Origin: Clostridiales bacterium
Lineage (GTDB): Bacteria > Bacillota > Clostridia > Lachnospirales > Lachnospiraceae
Direction of reading: 5' to 3'
Assembly: GCA_018374355.1 (NCBI GenBank)
Contig: JAHAFI010000002.1
Location: 1-64,000 of the forward strand
Length of the DNA stretch: 64,000 nt
Part shown: in pieces, positions 43,705 through 52,691 of the stretch
Layout: each line of letters starts with the position of its first letter
How positions within the stretch are numbered: position 1 is the first letter of the stretch
Made by a program: the position numbers and the translations under genes
The notes under the pieces: model-generated
What the model was told of the DNA's origin: nothing
The model's database searches: none
What the model saw: only the letters and a program-made list of their open reading frames with translations

Positions 43705-44499
43705 ATGAAAATCGGTTTTATTGGCTGTGGAAATATGGCCTCTGCCATGATTGGCGGAATTATAAAAAATCAGGTGATACTGCCTGAAGACATATTGGCA
43801 TCAGCAAAATCAGAGGCGGGTCGTAAACGGGCAAAAGAAAATCTGGGGATTGCGATGACTGCTTCCAACTGCGAAGTGGCAGCATTTGCGGACGTACTGA
43901 TTCTGGCTGTAAAGCCATTCTATTATGAAGAAGTAATTGCAGAAATTAGGGACGATGTAAAAGAAGATGCTGTGGTTGTATCCATCACTCCGGGAAAAAC
44001 GCTGGTATGGCTGGAAGAACAGTTTGGAAGACCGATTAAGGTAGTCCGCACCATGCCGAATACCCCGGCGCTGGTCGGAGAAGGCATGAGCTGTATCTGC
44101 CCGAATGCGAGAGTTACCCCGGAAGAACTGGAGAGCGTATGCAGGATTTTTGCCGGATTTGGAAAGACGGAGCTTGTGAGTGAGGAAATGATCGATGTTG
44201 TGGTTGGAGTGAGCGGAAGCTCCCCGGCGTATGTGTTTATGTTTATCGAAGCGCTGGCAGACGCAGCAGTAGCAGACGGAATGCCCAGAGCACAGGCTTA
44301 CCGCTTTGCGGCGCAGGCGGTTCTGGGAAGCGCGAAGATGGTTCTGGAAACCGGAAAACATCCCGGCGAGCTGAAGGATATGGTGTGCTCCCCGAAAGGG
44401 ACCACCATCGAGGCCGTGCGCGTGCTGGAGGAAAAAGGACTGCGAAGCGCCGTGTTTGAAGCGGCGAAAGCCTGTGTGAGAAAAACGAGGGAAGGATAG
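43705..44499 (+). CDS. proC: Pyrroline-5-carboxylate reductase
   Basis: 264 residues with the N-terminal NAD(P)-binding 'IGFIGCGNMASAMIGGI' and the substrate-site region 'VRTMPNTPALVGEGMSCIC' (about 112). The C-terminal signature is 'AQAVLGSAKMVLETGKHPGE', then 'SPKGTTIEAV'. It makes L-proline from pyrroline-5-carboxylate in the last biosynthetic step. AAGGAGG precedes the ATG. It is followed after 10 bp by the DJ-1 family gene. Confidence 0.97.
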   Translation: MKIGFIGCGNMASAMIGGIIKNQVILPEDILASAKSEAGRKRAKENLGIAMTASNCEVAAFADVLILAVKPFYYEEVIAEIRDDVKEDAVVVSITPGKTLVWLEEQFGRPIKVVRTMPNTPALVGEGMSCICPNARVTPEELESVCRIFAGFGKTELVSEEMIDVVVGVSGSSPAYVFMFIEALADAAVADGMPRAQAYRFAAQAVLGSAKMVLETGKHPGELKDMVCSPKGTTIEAVRVLEEKGLRSAVFEAAKACVRKTREG

Positions 44500-44509
44500 G
44501 TAACGGGTT

Positions 44510-45064
44510 ATGAGTAAAGTATGTGTATTTTTGGCAGATGGTTTTGAAGAAATTGAAGGGCTTACCGTAGTAGATCTTCTGCGGCGTGCAGGGGAAGAGG
44601 CCGTGATGGTTTCCATCATGGGCAGAAAGGAAATCACAGGCTCCCATGGAATACAGGTGAGGGCGGACGCCTTATTTGAAGAGATGGATTTTACAGAGAC
44701 GAAGCTTCTGGTACTTCCGGGAGGAATGCCGGGAACGAAATATCTGGGAGCATTCACTCCTCTGACAGAGCTTTTGAAGTCTTGGAACGAGGACGGAAAA
44801 ATGCTTGCTGCAATCTGCGCAGCTCCCAGTGTTTTCGGCGATTTGGGGCTGTTAAAGGGAAAAGAAGCCGTATGCTATCCGGGATTCGAGGAGAGACTGA
44901 CGGGGGCTGTCATTGGGAAAGGTACGGTTTCCGTGGACGGGAATATTACCACCAGCCGTGGACTGGGAACAGCCATTGACTTTGCGGCGGCGCTGATTGA
45001 GCAGCTTCAAAACCGGGAAAAGGCAGAGGAAATCAAAAAATCCATTATTTATGGGGGCTTCTGA
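44510..45064 (+). CDS. DJ-1/YajL-type protein
   Basis: 184 residues of the DJ-1/PfpI superfamily: 'FLADGFEEIEGLTVVDLLRR', 'LLVLPGGMPGTKYL' and the nucleophile elbow 'AAICAAPSVFG' with the reactive Cys near 103. DJ-1 relatives protect against oxidative or carbonyl stress; the precise activity is not decided by sequence. It follows proC in the same operon. Confidence 0.92.
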   Translation: MSKVCVFLADGFEEIEGLTVVDLLRRAGEEAVMVSIMGRKEITGSHGIQVRADALFEEMDFTETKLLVLPGGMPGTKYLGAFTPLTELLKSWNEDGKMLAAICAAPSVFGDLGLLKGKEAVCYPGFEERLTGAVIGKGTVSVDGNITTSRGLGTAIDFAAALIEQLQNREKAEEIKKSIIYGGF

Positions 45065-45141
45065 GAAAAAAATACTGGCGTTTTTTAAGGGCTTGTGTTA
45101 TACTGCATAGATGTATGAGTATGGAAGAGTATAACCAGTAG

Positions 45142-45165
45142 TTGCTGCGAACGGAGTGAACAGTG
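45142..45165 (+). repeat. Copy of the TTGCTGTGAACGGAGTGA repeat
   Basis: 'gttgctgcgaacggagtgaa' then 'cagt', with short pairing CTG/CAG around the conserved core. It lies in the leader upstream of tig. Confidence 0.7.
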
Positions 45166-45229
45166 ACAATCAGTACACTTTACATGAATAAAAAATAATT
45201 TCCATAAGAATAAAGGAGGAATTACAGCA

Positions 45230-46525
45230 ATGAGCGCAACAGTTGAAAAACTGGAAAAGAACATGGCGAAACTGACAATTGAAGTTTCTGCAGAAGAATT
45301 AGAAAAAGCAATTCAGGGAGCATACCTGAAACAGAAAAACAAAATCAATATTCCGGGATTCCGTAAAGGAAAAGCTCCGAGAGCTATGATTGAAAAAATG
45401 TACGGCGCTGGAATTTTTTATGAAGATGCTGCAAATGCCCTGATTCCTGAAGCGTACGCTAAAGCAGTAGACGAGTGCGAAGAAACAATCGTTTCCCAGC
45501 CGGTAATCGATGTGGTACAGTTGGAAAAAGGCAAAGCATTTATTTTCACAGCAGAAGTTGCTCTGAAACCAGAAGTAACTCTGGGTGAGTACAAAGGAGT
45601 AGAAGTTCCTAAGAGCGATCTGGAAGTAACAGAAGAAGAGATCGCCGGCGAACTGAGAAAAGAACAGGAAAACAACTCCAGAACCATCGATGTGGATGAC
45701 AGAGCTGTTTTAGACGGTGACAAAGTAACTCTGGATTTTGAAGGATTTGTTGACGGAGAAGCTTTCGAAGGCGGAAAAGGAACAGACTATCCTCTGACCA
45801 TCGGTTCCGGTGCATTCATTCCGGGATTCGAAGAGCAGTTGGTTGGCGCTGAAATCGGAAAAGAAACAGAAGTAAACGTTACTTTCCCGGAAGAATATCA
45901 GGCAAAAGAGCTGGCTGGAAAAGCAGCAGTATTCAAATGCACAGTAAAGAAAATCGAAGTGAAAGAACTGCCGGAGCTGGATGATGAATTCGCAAAAGAC
46001 GTTTCCGAGTTTGACACTCTGGAAGAGTACAAAGCAGACATCAAAAAGAATCTGGAAGAGAAAAAAGCTGACGCAGCAAAACGTGCAAAAGAAGACGCAG
46101 CAGTAGAAGCAGCAGTAGCTAACGCATCCATGGAGATTCCGGAAGCTATGATTTCCACTCAGGTAAGCCAGATGATCGAAGACTTCGCAAGAAGAATCCA
46201 GTCTCAGGGCCTGACAATGGAACAGTACATGCAGTTCACAGGAACAACACCAGCTACCTTACAGGAGCAGATGAAACCACAGGCTCTGCAGAGAATCCAG
46301 AGCAGACTGGTTCTGGAAAAAGTTGCTGAAGCTGAAAACATCCAGATTTCCGACGAGAAAATCGACGAAGAAATCAACAAGATGGCTGAAATGTACAACA
46401 TGGAAGCAGATAAGCTGAAAGAAATGCTGGGAGATGCTGAAAAAGCACAGATGAAAGCGGACATGGCTGTTCAGGAAGCAGTAACCGTAATCGCTGAAGC
46501 AGCAGTTGAAAAAACAGAAGAGTAA
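45230..46525 (+). CDS. tig: Trigger factor
   Basis: 431 residues. The ribosome-binding N-domain carries the signature 'IPGFRKGKAPRAMIEKMYG' (about 44-62). The FKBP-type peptidyl-prolyl isomerase domain is at about 150-245 ('DKVTLDFEGFVDGEAFEGG'). A long helical C-terminal chaperone domain follows. It receives nascent chains at the ribosome exit. AAAGGAGGA precedes the ATG. The clpP, clpX and lon genes follow, the usual Firmicutes order. Confidence 0.98.
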   Translation: MSATVEKLEKNMAKLTIEVSAEELEKAIQGAYLKQKNKINIPGFRKGKAPRAMIEKMYGAGIFYEDAANALIPEAYAKAVDECEETIVSQPVIDVVQLEKGKAFIFTAEVALKPEVTLGEYKGVEVPKSDLEVTEEEIAGELRKEQENNSRTIDVDDRAVLDGDKVTLDFEGFVDGEAFEGGKGTDYPLTIGSGAFIPGFEEQLVGAEIGKETEVNVTFPEEYQAKELAGKAAVFKCTVKKIEVKELPELDDEFAKDVSEFDTLEEYKADIKKNLEEKKADAAKRAKEDAAVEAAVANASMEIPEAMISTQVSQMIEDFARRIQSQGLTMEQYMQFTGTTPATLQEQMKPQALQRIQSRLVLEKVAEAENIQISDEKIDEEINKMAEMYNMEADKLKEMLGDAEKAQMKADMAVQEAVTVIAEAAVEKTEE

Positions 46526-46563
46526 ATTTAGGTAATAGTTTAAAGTAGAAGGAAGGCTTGAAT

Positions 46564-47145
46564 ATGAGTTTAGTACCTTATGTCGTTGAACAGACCAGCA
46601 GAGGAGAACGGAACTACGATATCTATTCCAGACTGCTGAAAGACCGTATCATCTTTCTGGGTGAGGAAGTAAATGATGTCAGCGCAAATCTGATTGTTGC
46701 CCAGCTTCTGTTTCTGGAGTCTGAAGATCCGGGAAAAGATATTCAGTTGTATATCAACAGTCCGGGCGGTTCTGTCACAGCAGGTATGGCGATTTATGAC
46801 ACCATGCAGTATGTAAAATGTGATGTATCTACCATTTGTATGGGACTGGCAGCCAGCATGGGAGCTTTCCTGCTGGCAGGAGGAACAAAAGGCAAGCGTC
46901 TGGCCCTTCCAAATGCTGAGATCATGATACATCAGCCATCCGGCGGAGCAAGAGGACAGGCTACCGAGATTCAGATTGTTGCGGATCAGATTCTGAAAAC
47001 AAAACACAGACTGAATACCATTCTGGCAGCCAACACCGGACAGCCGCTGGATAAGGTGGCGCTGGATACAGAGCGTGATAACTATATGACCGCAGAAGAG
47101 GCAAAAGCGTATGGTTTGATCGACAGTGTCATCACCAGCAGATAA
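46564..47145 (+). CDS. clpP: ATP-dependent Clp protease proteolytic subunit
   Basis: 193 residues. The catalytic triad is Ser98 ('GLAASMGAF'), His123 ('MIHQPSGG') and Asp172 ('DTERDNYM'). Fourteen subunits form the chamber that degrades proteins fed by ClpX. The start is ATG 46564, seven bases after AAGGAAGG; a TTG at 46558 in the same frame is too close. The gap to clpX holds an interspersed repeat and a hairpin, so clpX may also have separate control. Confidence 0.97.
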   Translation: MSLVPYVVEQTSRGERNYDIYSRLLKDRIIFLGEEVNDVSANLIVAQLLFLESEDPGKDIQLYINSPGGSVTAGMAIYDTMQYVKCDVSTICMGLAASMGAFLLAGGTKGKRLALPNAEIMIHQPSGGARGQATEIQIVADQILKTKHRLNTILAANTGQPLDKVALDTERDNYMTAEEAKAYGLIDSVITSR

Positions 47146-47162
47146 CGAAAGAAAAAATAAGG

Positions 47163-47195
47163 GTAACTATTCAGGACCCTGTCCTTTATAGTCAC
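47163..47195 (-). repeat. Inverted copy of the GACTATGAAGGACAGGG hairpin repeat
   Basis: Read on the minus strand it matches 68-99 almost exactly. Outer arms GTAACTAT/ATAGTCAC and inner stem AGGAC/GTCCT are kept. It lies 17 bp after the clpP stop codon. Confidence 0.75.
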
Positions 47196-47201
47196 GAATG
47201 A

Positions 47202-47228
47202 GAGGGGGCTGCCTGTGGCAGCGCCCTC
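47202..47228 (+). terminator. Weak terminator or processing hairpin between clpP and clpX
   Basis: GAGGGGGCTGCC pairs with GGCAGCGCCCTC (one G-G mismatch, loop TGT), followed only by TTCCTT. It may reduce rather than stop read-through into clpX. Confidence 0.45.
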
Positions 47229-47273
47229 TTCCTTATCAGGCAAGCATACTTGAAAGAGAGGAAATAATAGATT

Positions 47274-48566
47274 ATGGCAATGAAAAATGTCGAACCCAGA
47301 GTTCACTGTTCCTTCTGCGGAAAAACAGAAGAGCAGGTGCGCAAGCTGATCGCAGGTCCGGATGGTTCCTATATCTGCGATGAATGTGTGGAAATCTGTT
47401 CCGAGATCATCAGCGAGGAATTTGCGAACGAGTATCTGCTGGGGGACAGCGATATCAATCTGATGAAACCAAAGGAAATGAAAGAATTTCTGGACGAGTA
47501 CGTGGTTGGGCAGGAGGAAGCAAAAAAAGTCCTGTCTGTAGCGGTGTACAATCATTACAAAAGAATTCTCTCCGCACAGAATACCAGTGTGGAGTTACAA
47601 AAGAGCAACATCCTGATGCTGGGTCCTACAGGTTCCGGTAAGACCTTTCTTGCACAGAATCTGGCAAGAATGCTGAACGTGCCCTTTGCAATTGCAGACG
47701 CAACCACATTGACGGAAGCGGGTTATGTGGGCGAGGATGTGGAAAATATCCTGCTGAAACTGATTCAGGCTGCCGACTATGATATCGACCGGGCAGAACA
47801 CGGAATTATCTACATCGATGAAATTGATAAGATCACAAGAAAATCAGAAAATGCCTCCATCACCAGAGATGTTTCCGGTGAAGGCGTACAGCAGGCGCTC
47901 TTAAAGATTCTCGAGGGCACGGTAGCTTCCGTTCCGCCGCAGGGAGGAAGAAAACATCCCCAGCAGGAATTTATCCAGCTTGATACCACCAATATCCTGT
48001 TTATCTGCGGAGGAGCCTTTGAAGGGCTGGAGAAGATCATTGAATCCCGCATGGATACAAAATCCATTGGATTTAACGGTTCTCTGGGCATGAAGCATGA
48101 CCGGAACGTGGGGGAAATCCTGAAAGAGGTTCAGCCTCACGATTTCATCAAGTTCGGTCTGATTCCGGAGCTGATCGGCCGTGTTCCGGTGGTGGTATCT
48201 CTGGACGCGCTGGATGAGGAGGCTCTGGTACGCATTCTGCAGGAGCCGAAAAACTCTCTGGTAAAACAGTATCAGGCTCTGATGGAAATGGACGGAGTAG
48301 AACTGGAATTTAACGAGGAAGCCCTGAAGGAAGTGGCAAAGATTGCCATGGACCGCAAAACGGGAGCCAGAGGACTTCGTTCAGTTATTGAAAAAACCAT
48401 GACGGAAGTGATGTATGAATCACCTTCCGATCAGACAATTCGAAAATGTGTAATTACAAAAGAGGCGGTAACGGGAGAAAAGAAACCGGAATTGACTCAC
48501 GGTGAACCGAAGGTTTCAAAAAGAAGATCCTCTGCGAAAAGAGCAGGAAGACCTGAGACCGCCTAA
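47274..48566 (+). CDS. clpX: ClpX, unfoldase subunit of ClpXP
   Basis: 430 residues. The N-terminal four-Cys zinc domain has Cys12, Cys15, Cys35 and Cys38 ('CSFCGK', 'CDECVE'). The AAA+ module has Walker A 'LGPTGSGKTF' (about 112) and Walker B 'IIYIDEIDKI'. It recognises substrates and threads them into ClpP. GAGAGG lies rather far from the first ATG; ATG 47280 in the same frame is an alternative start. lon follows 15 bp later. Confidence 0.97.
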   Translation: MAMKNVEPRVHCSFCGKTEEQVRKLIAGPDGSYICDECVEICSEIISEEFANEYLLGDSDINLMKPKEMKEFLDEYVVGQEEAKKVLSVAVYNHYKRILSAQNTSVELQKSNILMLGPTGSGKTFLAQNLARMLNVPFAIADATTLTEAGYVGEDVENILLKLIQAADYDIDRAEHGIIYIDEIDKITRKSENASITRDVSGEGVQQALLKILEGTVASVPPQGGRKHPQQEFIQLDTTNILFICGGAFEGLEKIIESRMDTKSIGFNGSLGMKHDRNVGEILKEVQPHDFIKFGLIPELIGRVPVVVSLDALDEEALVRILQEPKNSLVKQYQALMEMDGVELEFNEEALKEVAKIAMDRKTGARGLRSVIEKTMTEVMYESPSDQTIRKCVITKEAVTGEKKPELTHGEPKVSKRRSSAKRAGRPETA

Positions 48567-48581
48567 GTTTGGAGGAAACAG

Positions 48582-50897
48582 ATGAACAATTTGATAAAAG
48601 TGATGCCGGCCATTGCCCTCAGGGGAACTTCCATTTTGCCGGATATGATTGTCCATTTTGATATCAGCCGTTCCAAATCCATCAAAGCAGTGGAGGAGGC
48701 CATGACTCAGGATCAGAAAATCTTTCTGATTACCCAGAAAAATCCCGAGGTGGAGGACCCTTCCATGGATGATCTGTACCGGGTAGGAACGATTGCTGAG
48801 GTCAAGCAGGTGGTAAAGATGCCCAAAGACGTACTTCGCGTTCTTGTAGAGGGAAAAGAGCGGGCAGAACTGGTGGAACTGGAGGAAAACCTTCCCTATC
48901 TGGAAGCGGAAATTGCAGGTTTCGAGCTGGAGGAGGAGCCTCTCAGTGAAAATGTGAAAGAGGCCATGCTCCGCAGTATGAAAGAAATTTTCATAGCTTA
49001 CTGCCATGAAAACCATAAAATCAGCAAGGAGCTCTCCGGACAGATTGTGGAGATCGACGATGTGGAACGGCTGGTGGATCAGATTGCCATCAACCTGCCC
49101 ATCAGTTTTGAAACGAGACAGCAGCTTCTGGATGCAGTGACTTTAAGCGAGCGGTATGAGCTTCTGGGCGTTATCATGAGCAATGAAATCGAGATCATGC
49201 AGCTTCGCATTGAGATTCAGAACAAAGTAAAAGAACGGATTGACAAAAACCAGCGGGAATACATTATGCGGGAACAGTTGAAGCTGATTCGGGAGGAGCT
49301 GGGAGAAGACGATACCGTTTCCGATGCAGACCATTTCCGGCAGCAGGCGGAGGAACTGAAGGCGCCTAAGGAAATTAAAGAAAAGATATTTAAAGAGATC
49401 AAGCGTTTCAAGGGACTGGGTTATAATAACTCTGAAAGCAGCGTAGTGAGGGGCTATATCGAAACCCTTCTGAAGCTTCCGTGGGATAAGGCATCCAGAG
49501 ACAGCAACAATCTGAACAAGGCGAAAGAGATTCTGGAAGCAGACCATTACGGACTGGAAAAGGTGAAGGAGCGTGTGCTGGAGTTTCTGGCAGTCCGCAC
49601 CCTGACGAAAAAGGGAAGTAGCCCGATTCTCTGTCTGGTCGGTCCTCCGGGAACCGGAAAAACCTCCATCGCAAGATCGGTGGCAAGGGCGCTGAATAAA
49701 AAATACATAAGGATTTGTCTGGGAGGTGTCCGTGATGAAGCAGAAATCCGCGGCCACAGGAGAACCTATGTAGGAGCTATGCCCGGACGGATCGCTTCCG
49801 GTATCATTCAGGCGGGGGTAAAAAATCCTCTGATGCTTTTGGATGAGATCGACAAGGTGAGCAGCGATTATAAGGGCGATACCTCTTCTGCCCTTTTAGA
49901 GGTGCTGGATTCGGAGCAGAATAATAAATTTGCGGATCACTATGTGGAGCTTCCTATTGATTTGTCGGAAGTGCTGTTCATTGCCACCGCAAATGATCCC
50001 CAGAATATTCCCCGGCCTCTTCTGGACCGTATGGAAGTGATTGAGATTTCCAGCTATACGGAAAATGAAAAGGAACACATTGCCGGAGAGCATCTGATTC
50101 CGAAACAGATCAAAGCAAACGGATTAAAAGAGAGCCAGCTTACCATCACGGAGGAAGCGGTAAAAGAAATCATCCGCGGCTACACCAAAGAAGCGGGTGT
50201 GCGTAATCTGGAACGGAAATTCGGTGAAATCTGCCGGAAAGCCGCACGGAAAATTCTGCAGGATAAGCAGAAGACCGTGGAAGTGACAAAAGAAAATCTG
50301 GAAGAGTTTCTGGGAAAATCCAGATACAGCTATCAGAAGGTCAATGAAAAAGACGAGGTAGGTATTGTCCGGGGACTGGCTTGGACCAGCGTGGGCGGTG
50401 ACACTCTTCAGATCGAAGTAAACCGGATGCCGGGCAAGGGCGAACTCCTTCTCACCGGACAACTGGGAGATGTGATGAAGGAATCGGCGCAGGCGGGCAT
50501 CAGTTACATACGTTCCGTGGCAGAAACCTATGGAATCGATGAAGAGTTCTTTAAGAAAAATGATCTTCATATTCATATTCCGGAGGGAGCGGTACCTAAG
50601 GACGGGCCTTCCGCAGGTATCACCATGGCTACGGCTATGCTTTCGGCTATTACCGGACGGATGGTGAAGGCCAATCTGGCTATGACAGGGGAAATCACTC
50701 TGCGGGGCCGTGTTCTCCCCATCGGCGGTCTGAAAGAAAAACTGCTGGCGGCTAAGAATGCAGGAATCACCAATATTCTGGTGCCTTTGCGGAACCAGCC
50801 GGATGTGGAAGAAATCGATGAGGAGATCAAGGAGGGTCTTAGGATCGTCTTTGTGGAAAAGATGGAGGATGTGCTGAAGGAAGCGCTGGCTGACTGA
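48582..50897 (+). CDS. lon: ATP-dependent protease Lon
   Basis: 771 residues. The N-terminal substrate domain lies at about 5-200. The AAA+ domain has Walker A 'GPPGTGKTS' (about 353). The C-terminal protease has catalytic Ser in 'KDGPSAGITMA' (about 676) and Lys in 'LKEKLLAAKNAG' (about 719). It degrades damaged and regulatory proteins in the cytosol. GGAGG precedes the ATG. The stop codon lies inside an interspersed repeat (50891-50920). Confidence 0.98.
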   Translation: MNNLIKVMPAIALRGTSILPDMIVHFDISRSKSIKAVEEAMTQDQKIFLITQKNPEVEDPSMDDLYRVGTIAEVKQVVKMPKDVLRVLVEGKERAELVELEENLPYLEAEIAGFELEEEPLSENVKEAMLRSMKEIFIAYCHENHKISKELSGQIVEIDDVERLVDQIAINLPISFETRQQLLDAVTLSERYELLGVIMSNEIEIMQLRIEIQNKVKERIDKNQREYIMREQLKLIREELGEDDTVSDADHFRQQAEELKAPKEIKEKIFKEIKRFKGLGYNNSESSVVRGYIETLLKLPWDKASRDSNNLNKAKEILEADHYGLEKVKERVLEFLAVRTLTKKGSSPILCLVGPPGTGKTSIARSVARALNKKYIRICLGGVRDEAEIRGHRRTYVGAMPGRIASGIIQAGVKNPLMLLDEIDKVSSDYKGDTSSALLEVLDSEQNNKFADHYVELPIDLSEVLFIATANDPQNIPRPLLDRMEVIEISSYTENEKEHIAGEHLIPKQIKANGLKESQLTITEEAVKEIIRGYTKEAGVRNLERKFGEICRKAARKILQDKQKTVEVTKENLEEFLGKSRYSYQKVNEKDEVGIVRGLAWTSVGGDTLQIEVNRMPGKGELLLTGQLGDVMKESAQAGISYIRSVAETYGIDEEFFKKNDLHIHIPEGAVPKDGPSAGITMATAMLSAITGRMVKANLAMTGEITLRGRVLPIGGLKEKLLAAKNAGITNILVPLRNQPDVEEIDEEIKEGLRIVFVEKMEDVLKEALAD

Positions 50898-50920
50898 GAA
50901 GGACAGGGCCCTGAATAGAC
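50891..50920 (+). repeat. Degenerate copy of the hairpin repeat overlapping the lon stop codon
   Basis: 'aaggacagggccctgaatag' matches the core of the repeat. The outer arms are poorly kept. The first seven bases are part of the lon reading frame including its stop. Confidence 0.6.
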
Positions 50921-50934
50921 AAAAGGAGAATGCT

Positions 50935-51549
50935 ATGGTTATAAAAAATGTATCACTGGATATCGTGTGCGGAATCACCAGTACCCTTCCCCAGACCGGG
51001 AGGCCGGAGGTGGCTTTCGCAGGAAAATCCAATGTGGGAAAATCTTCCCTGATCAACGCTTTGATGAACCGGAAATCTCTGGCCCGTACCAGCTCGGCTC
51101 CCGGTAAGACCCAGACAATCAATTTTTATAATGTAAATGATCTGATCTATCTGGTAGACCTGCCCGGCTACGGCTACGCCAAAGCCTCCGAGGAAATCAA
51201 GGCAAAGTGGGGAAAAATGATTGAGGACTATCTGTTCCAGTCAAAGGAGATCCGCTGTGTGTTCCTTCTGATTGATATCCGCCATGATCCGGGAAATAAC
51301 GATAAGATCATGTACCAGTGGATTCTTGACCATGGGTATGAACCGGTTATCATTGCCACAAAGCTGGATAAGATCAAACGGAGTCAGGTTCAGAAGCAGA
51401 TGAAAATCATTCGTCAGGGACTGAACGTTGTCCCGGGAACAAAGATCATTCCATTTTCTGCCCAGAGCAAACAGGGCCGGGAGGAAATCTGGGAGCTGAT
51501 CGATGAACTGACGGGAATGACAGAGGAAAAACCGGAGTCGGAAGGCTGA
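50935..51549 (+). CDS. ysxC: Ribosome biogenesis GTPase YsxC/EngB
   Basis: 204 residues with the GTPase motifs G1 'GKSNVGKSS' (about 30-38), G3 'DLPGYG' and G4 'TKLDK'. The EngB signature 'TSSAPGKTQTINFYN' lies near 57. It assists assembly of the large ribosomal subunit. AAAGGAG precedes the ATG. It follows lon by 37 bp. Confidence 0.96.
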   Translation: MVIKNVSLDIVCGITSTLPQTGRPEVAFAGKSNVGKSSLINALMNRKSLARTSSAPGKTQTINFYNVNDLIYLVDLPGYGYAKASEEIKAKWGKMIEDYLFQSKEIRCVFLLIDIRHDPGNNDKIMYQWILDHGYEPVIIATKLDKIKRSQVQKQMKIIRQGLNVVPGTKIIPFSAQSKQGREEIWELIDELTGMTEEKPESEG

Positions 51550-51577
51550 CAGGAGAGAAACTGAGAAGGAAGAAGAA

Positions 51578-52543
51578 ATGGAAAAAATAGAAAAGGATAA
51601 TCAGTCATCAGTGTTTTCAAAAAATCTGGTGGTCTGCGGTTTGGCGCTGATCTGTACATTTTTGTGGGGAAGCGCATTTCCCAGCATCAAGACAGGTTAT
51701 CGCCTGTTCTCGATAGCCAGCAGCGATACCGCCAGCCAGATGTTGTTTGCCGGATATCGCTTTACCATGGCAGGAGCGCTGACGCTGCTCATTGGCTGGA
51801 TCGGAAGCCGGAAGCCCCCGGTTCCTAAGAAGCATATACGGAAAAATATTCTGGTTCTGGGAATGTTCCAGACGGTGCTGCAGTATTTGTTTTTCTACAT
51901 CGGGCTTTCCCATACGGAGGGGTCCAAAGGATCGATCATTACTGCATCCAATTACTTTATTTCTATTGTGCTGGCTCATTTTGTGTTTTCAAAACGCAGG
52001 GGTTATTCGGGAGAAGAGCGGATGACCCTGAAAAAAACCGTGGGCTGTCTGATGGGACTGGCAGGCGTGGTATTGGTGAATTTTACCGACGGCGGCTTCG
52101 GCGGCGGCTTTGCACTGAATGGGGAAGGGTTCATGCTGATCAGTTGTTTTGTAGCGGCGATCGCAGCGGTATATCTGAAAAGCTTTACAGCGGAGGATAA
52201 CCCCTTTACCATCACAGGATGGCAGTTTTTGTTTGGCGGCGTGATCCTGACGGCTGTGGGATTTTTCATGGGCGGTCAGGTACAGGGATTTACGGTAAAA
52301 AGCAGTCTCCTGCTGTTTTACATGGCGGTGATCTCCAGTGTGGCTTTTTCTGTGTGGGCGCTGCTTCTGAAACATAATCCCGTGGGCAAGGTATCCATTT
52401 ACGGATTTACCAATCCGGTGTTCGGTGTTTTACTGTCGGGGCTGGTTCTGGGGGAGGATGCCTTCACCGTGAAAAATCTGATTGCGCTGCTTTGCGTGTG
52501 CGCAGGTATCCTGCTGGTAAATTATAAACCCCGCGGCAGGTAA
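51578..52543 (+). CDS. EamA/DMT-family transporter
   Basis: 321 residues with about ten membrane helices in two EamA repeats; 'LICTFLWGSAFPSIKTGYR' opens the first. DMT proteins export amino acids or other metabolites; the substrate here is unknown. GAAGGAAG precedes the ATG, 28 bp after ysxC. The transcript ends at the hairpin 52626-52674. Confidence 0.92.
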   Translation: MEKIEKDNQSSVFSKNLVVCGLALICTFLWGSAFPSIKTGYRLFSIASSDTASQMLFAGYRFTMAGALTLLIGWIGSRKPPVPKKHIRKNILVLGMFQTVLQYLFFYIGLSHTEGSKGSIITASNYFISIVLAHFVFSKRRGYSGEERMTLKKTVGCLMGLAGVVLVNFTDGGFGGGFALNGEGFMLISCFVAAIAAVYLKSFTAEDNPFTITGWQFLFGGVILTAVGFFMGGQVQGFTVKSSLLLFYMAVISSVAFSVWALLLKHNPVGKVSIYGFTNPVFGVLLSGLVLGEDAFTVKNLIALLCVCAGILLVNYKPRGR

Positions 52544-52599
52544 TCCCCTTAGAAATAGCGGGGAACACCTAAAAATGTGGAAAACCGATGGGAAATTCC

Positions 52600-52628
52600 T
52601 TGTAATGTGTGGAAAAATCGGCTACAAT
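52600..52628 (+). promoter_or_regulatory. Promoter of the ecf operon
   Basis: TTGTAA (52600-52605) and TACAAT (52623-52628) are separated by 17 bp. The expected start of transcription (about 52635) falls inside the 5' arm of the terminator hairpin 52626-52670. Confidence 0.6.
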
Positions 52629-52674
52629 AAGGCTTGATATTTGGGAGAAATCCGGATATCAGGCCTTATTTTTT
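52626..52674 (+). terminator. Terminator upstream of the ecf operon
   Basis: A 15-bp stem AATAAGGCTTGATAT/ATATCAGGCCTTATT (one G-T pair) is followed by TTTT. It ends transcripts from the EamA gene. New transcripts from the overlapping promoter lack most of the left arm and so escape it. Confidence 0.85.
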
Positions 52675-52691
52675 GATAGGAAGGTGAGCCA

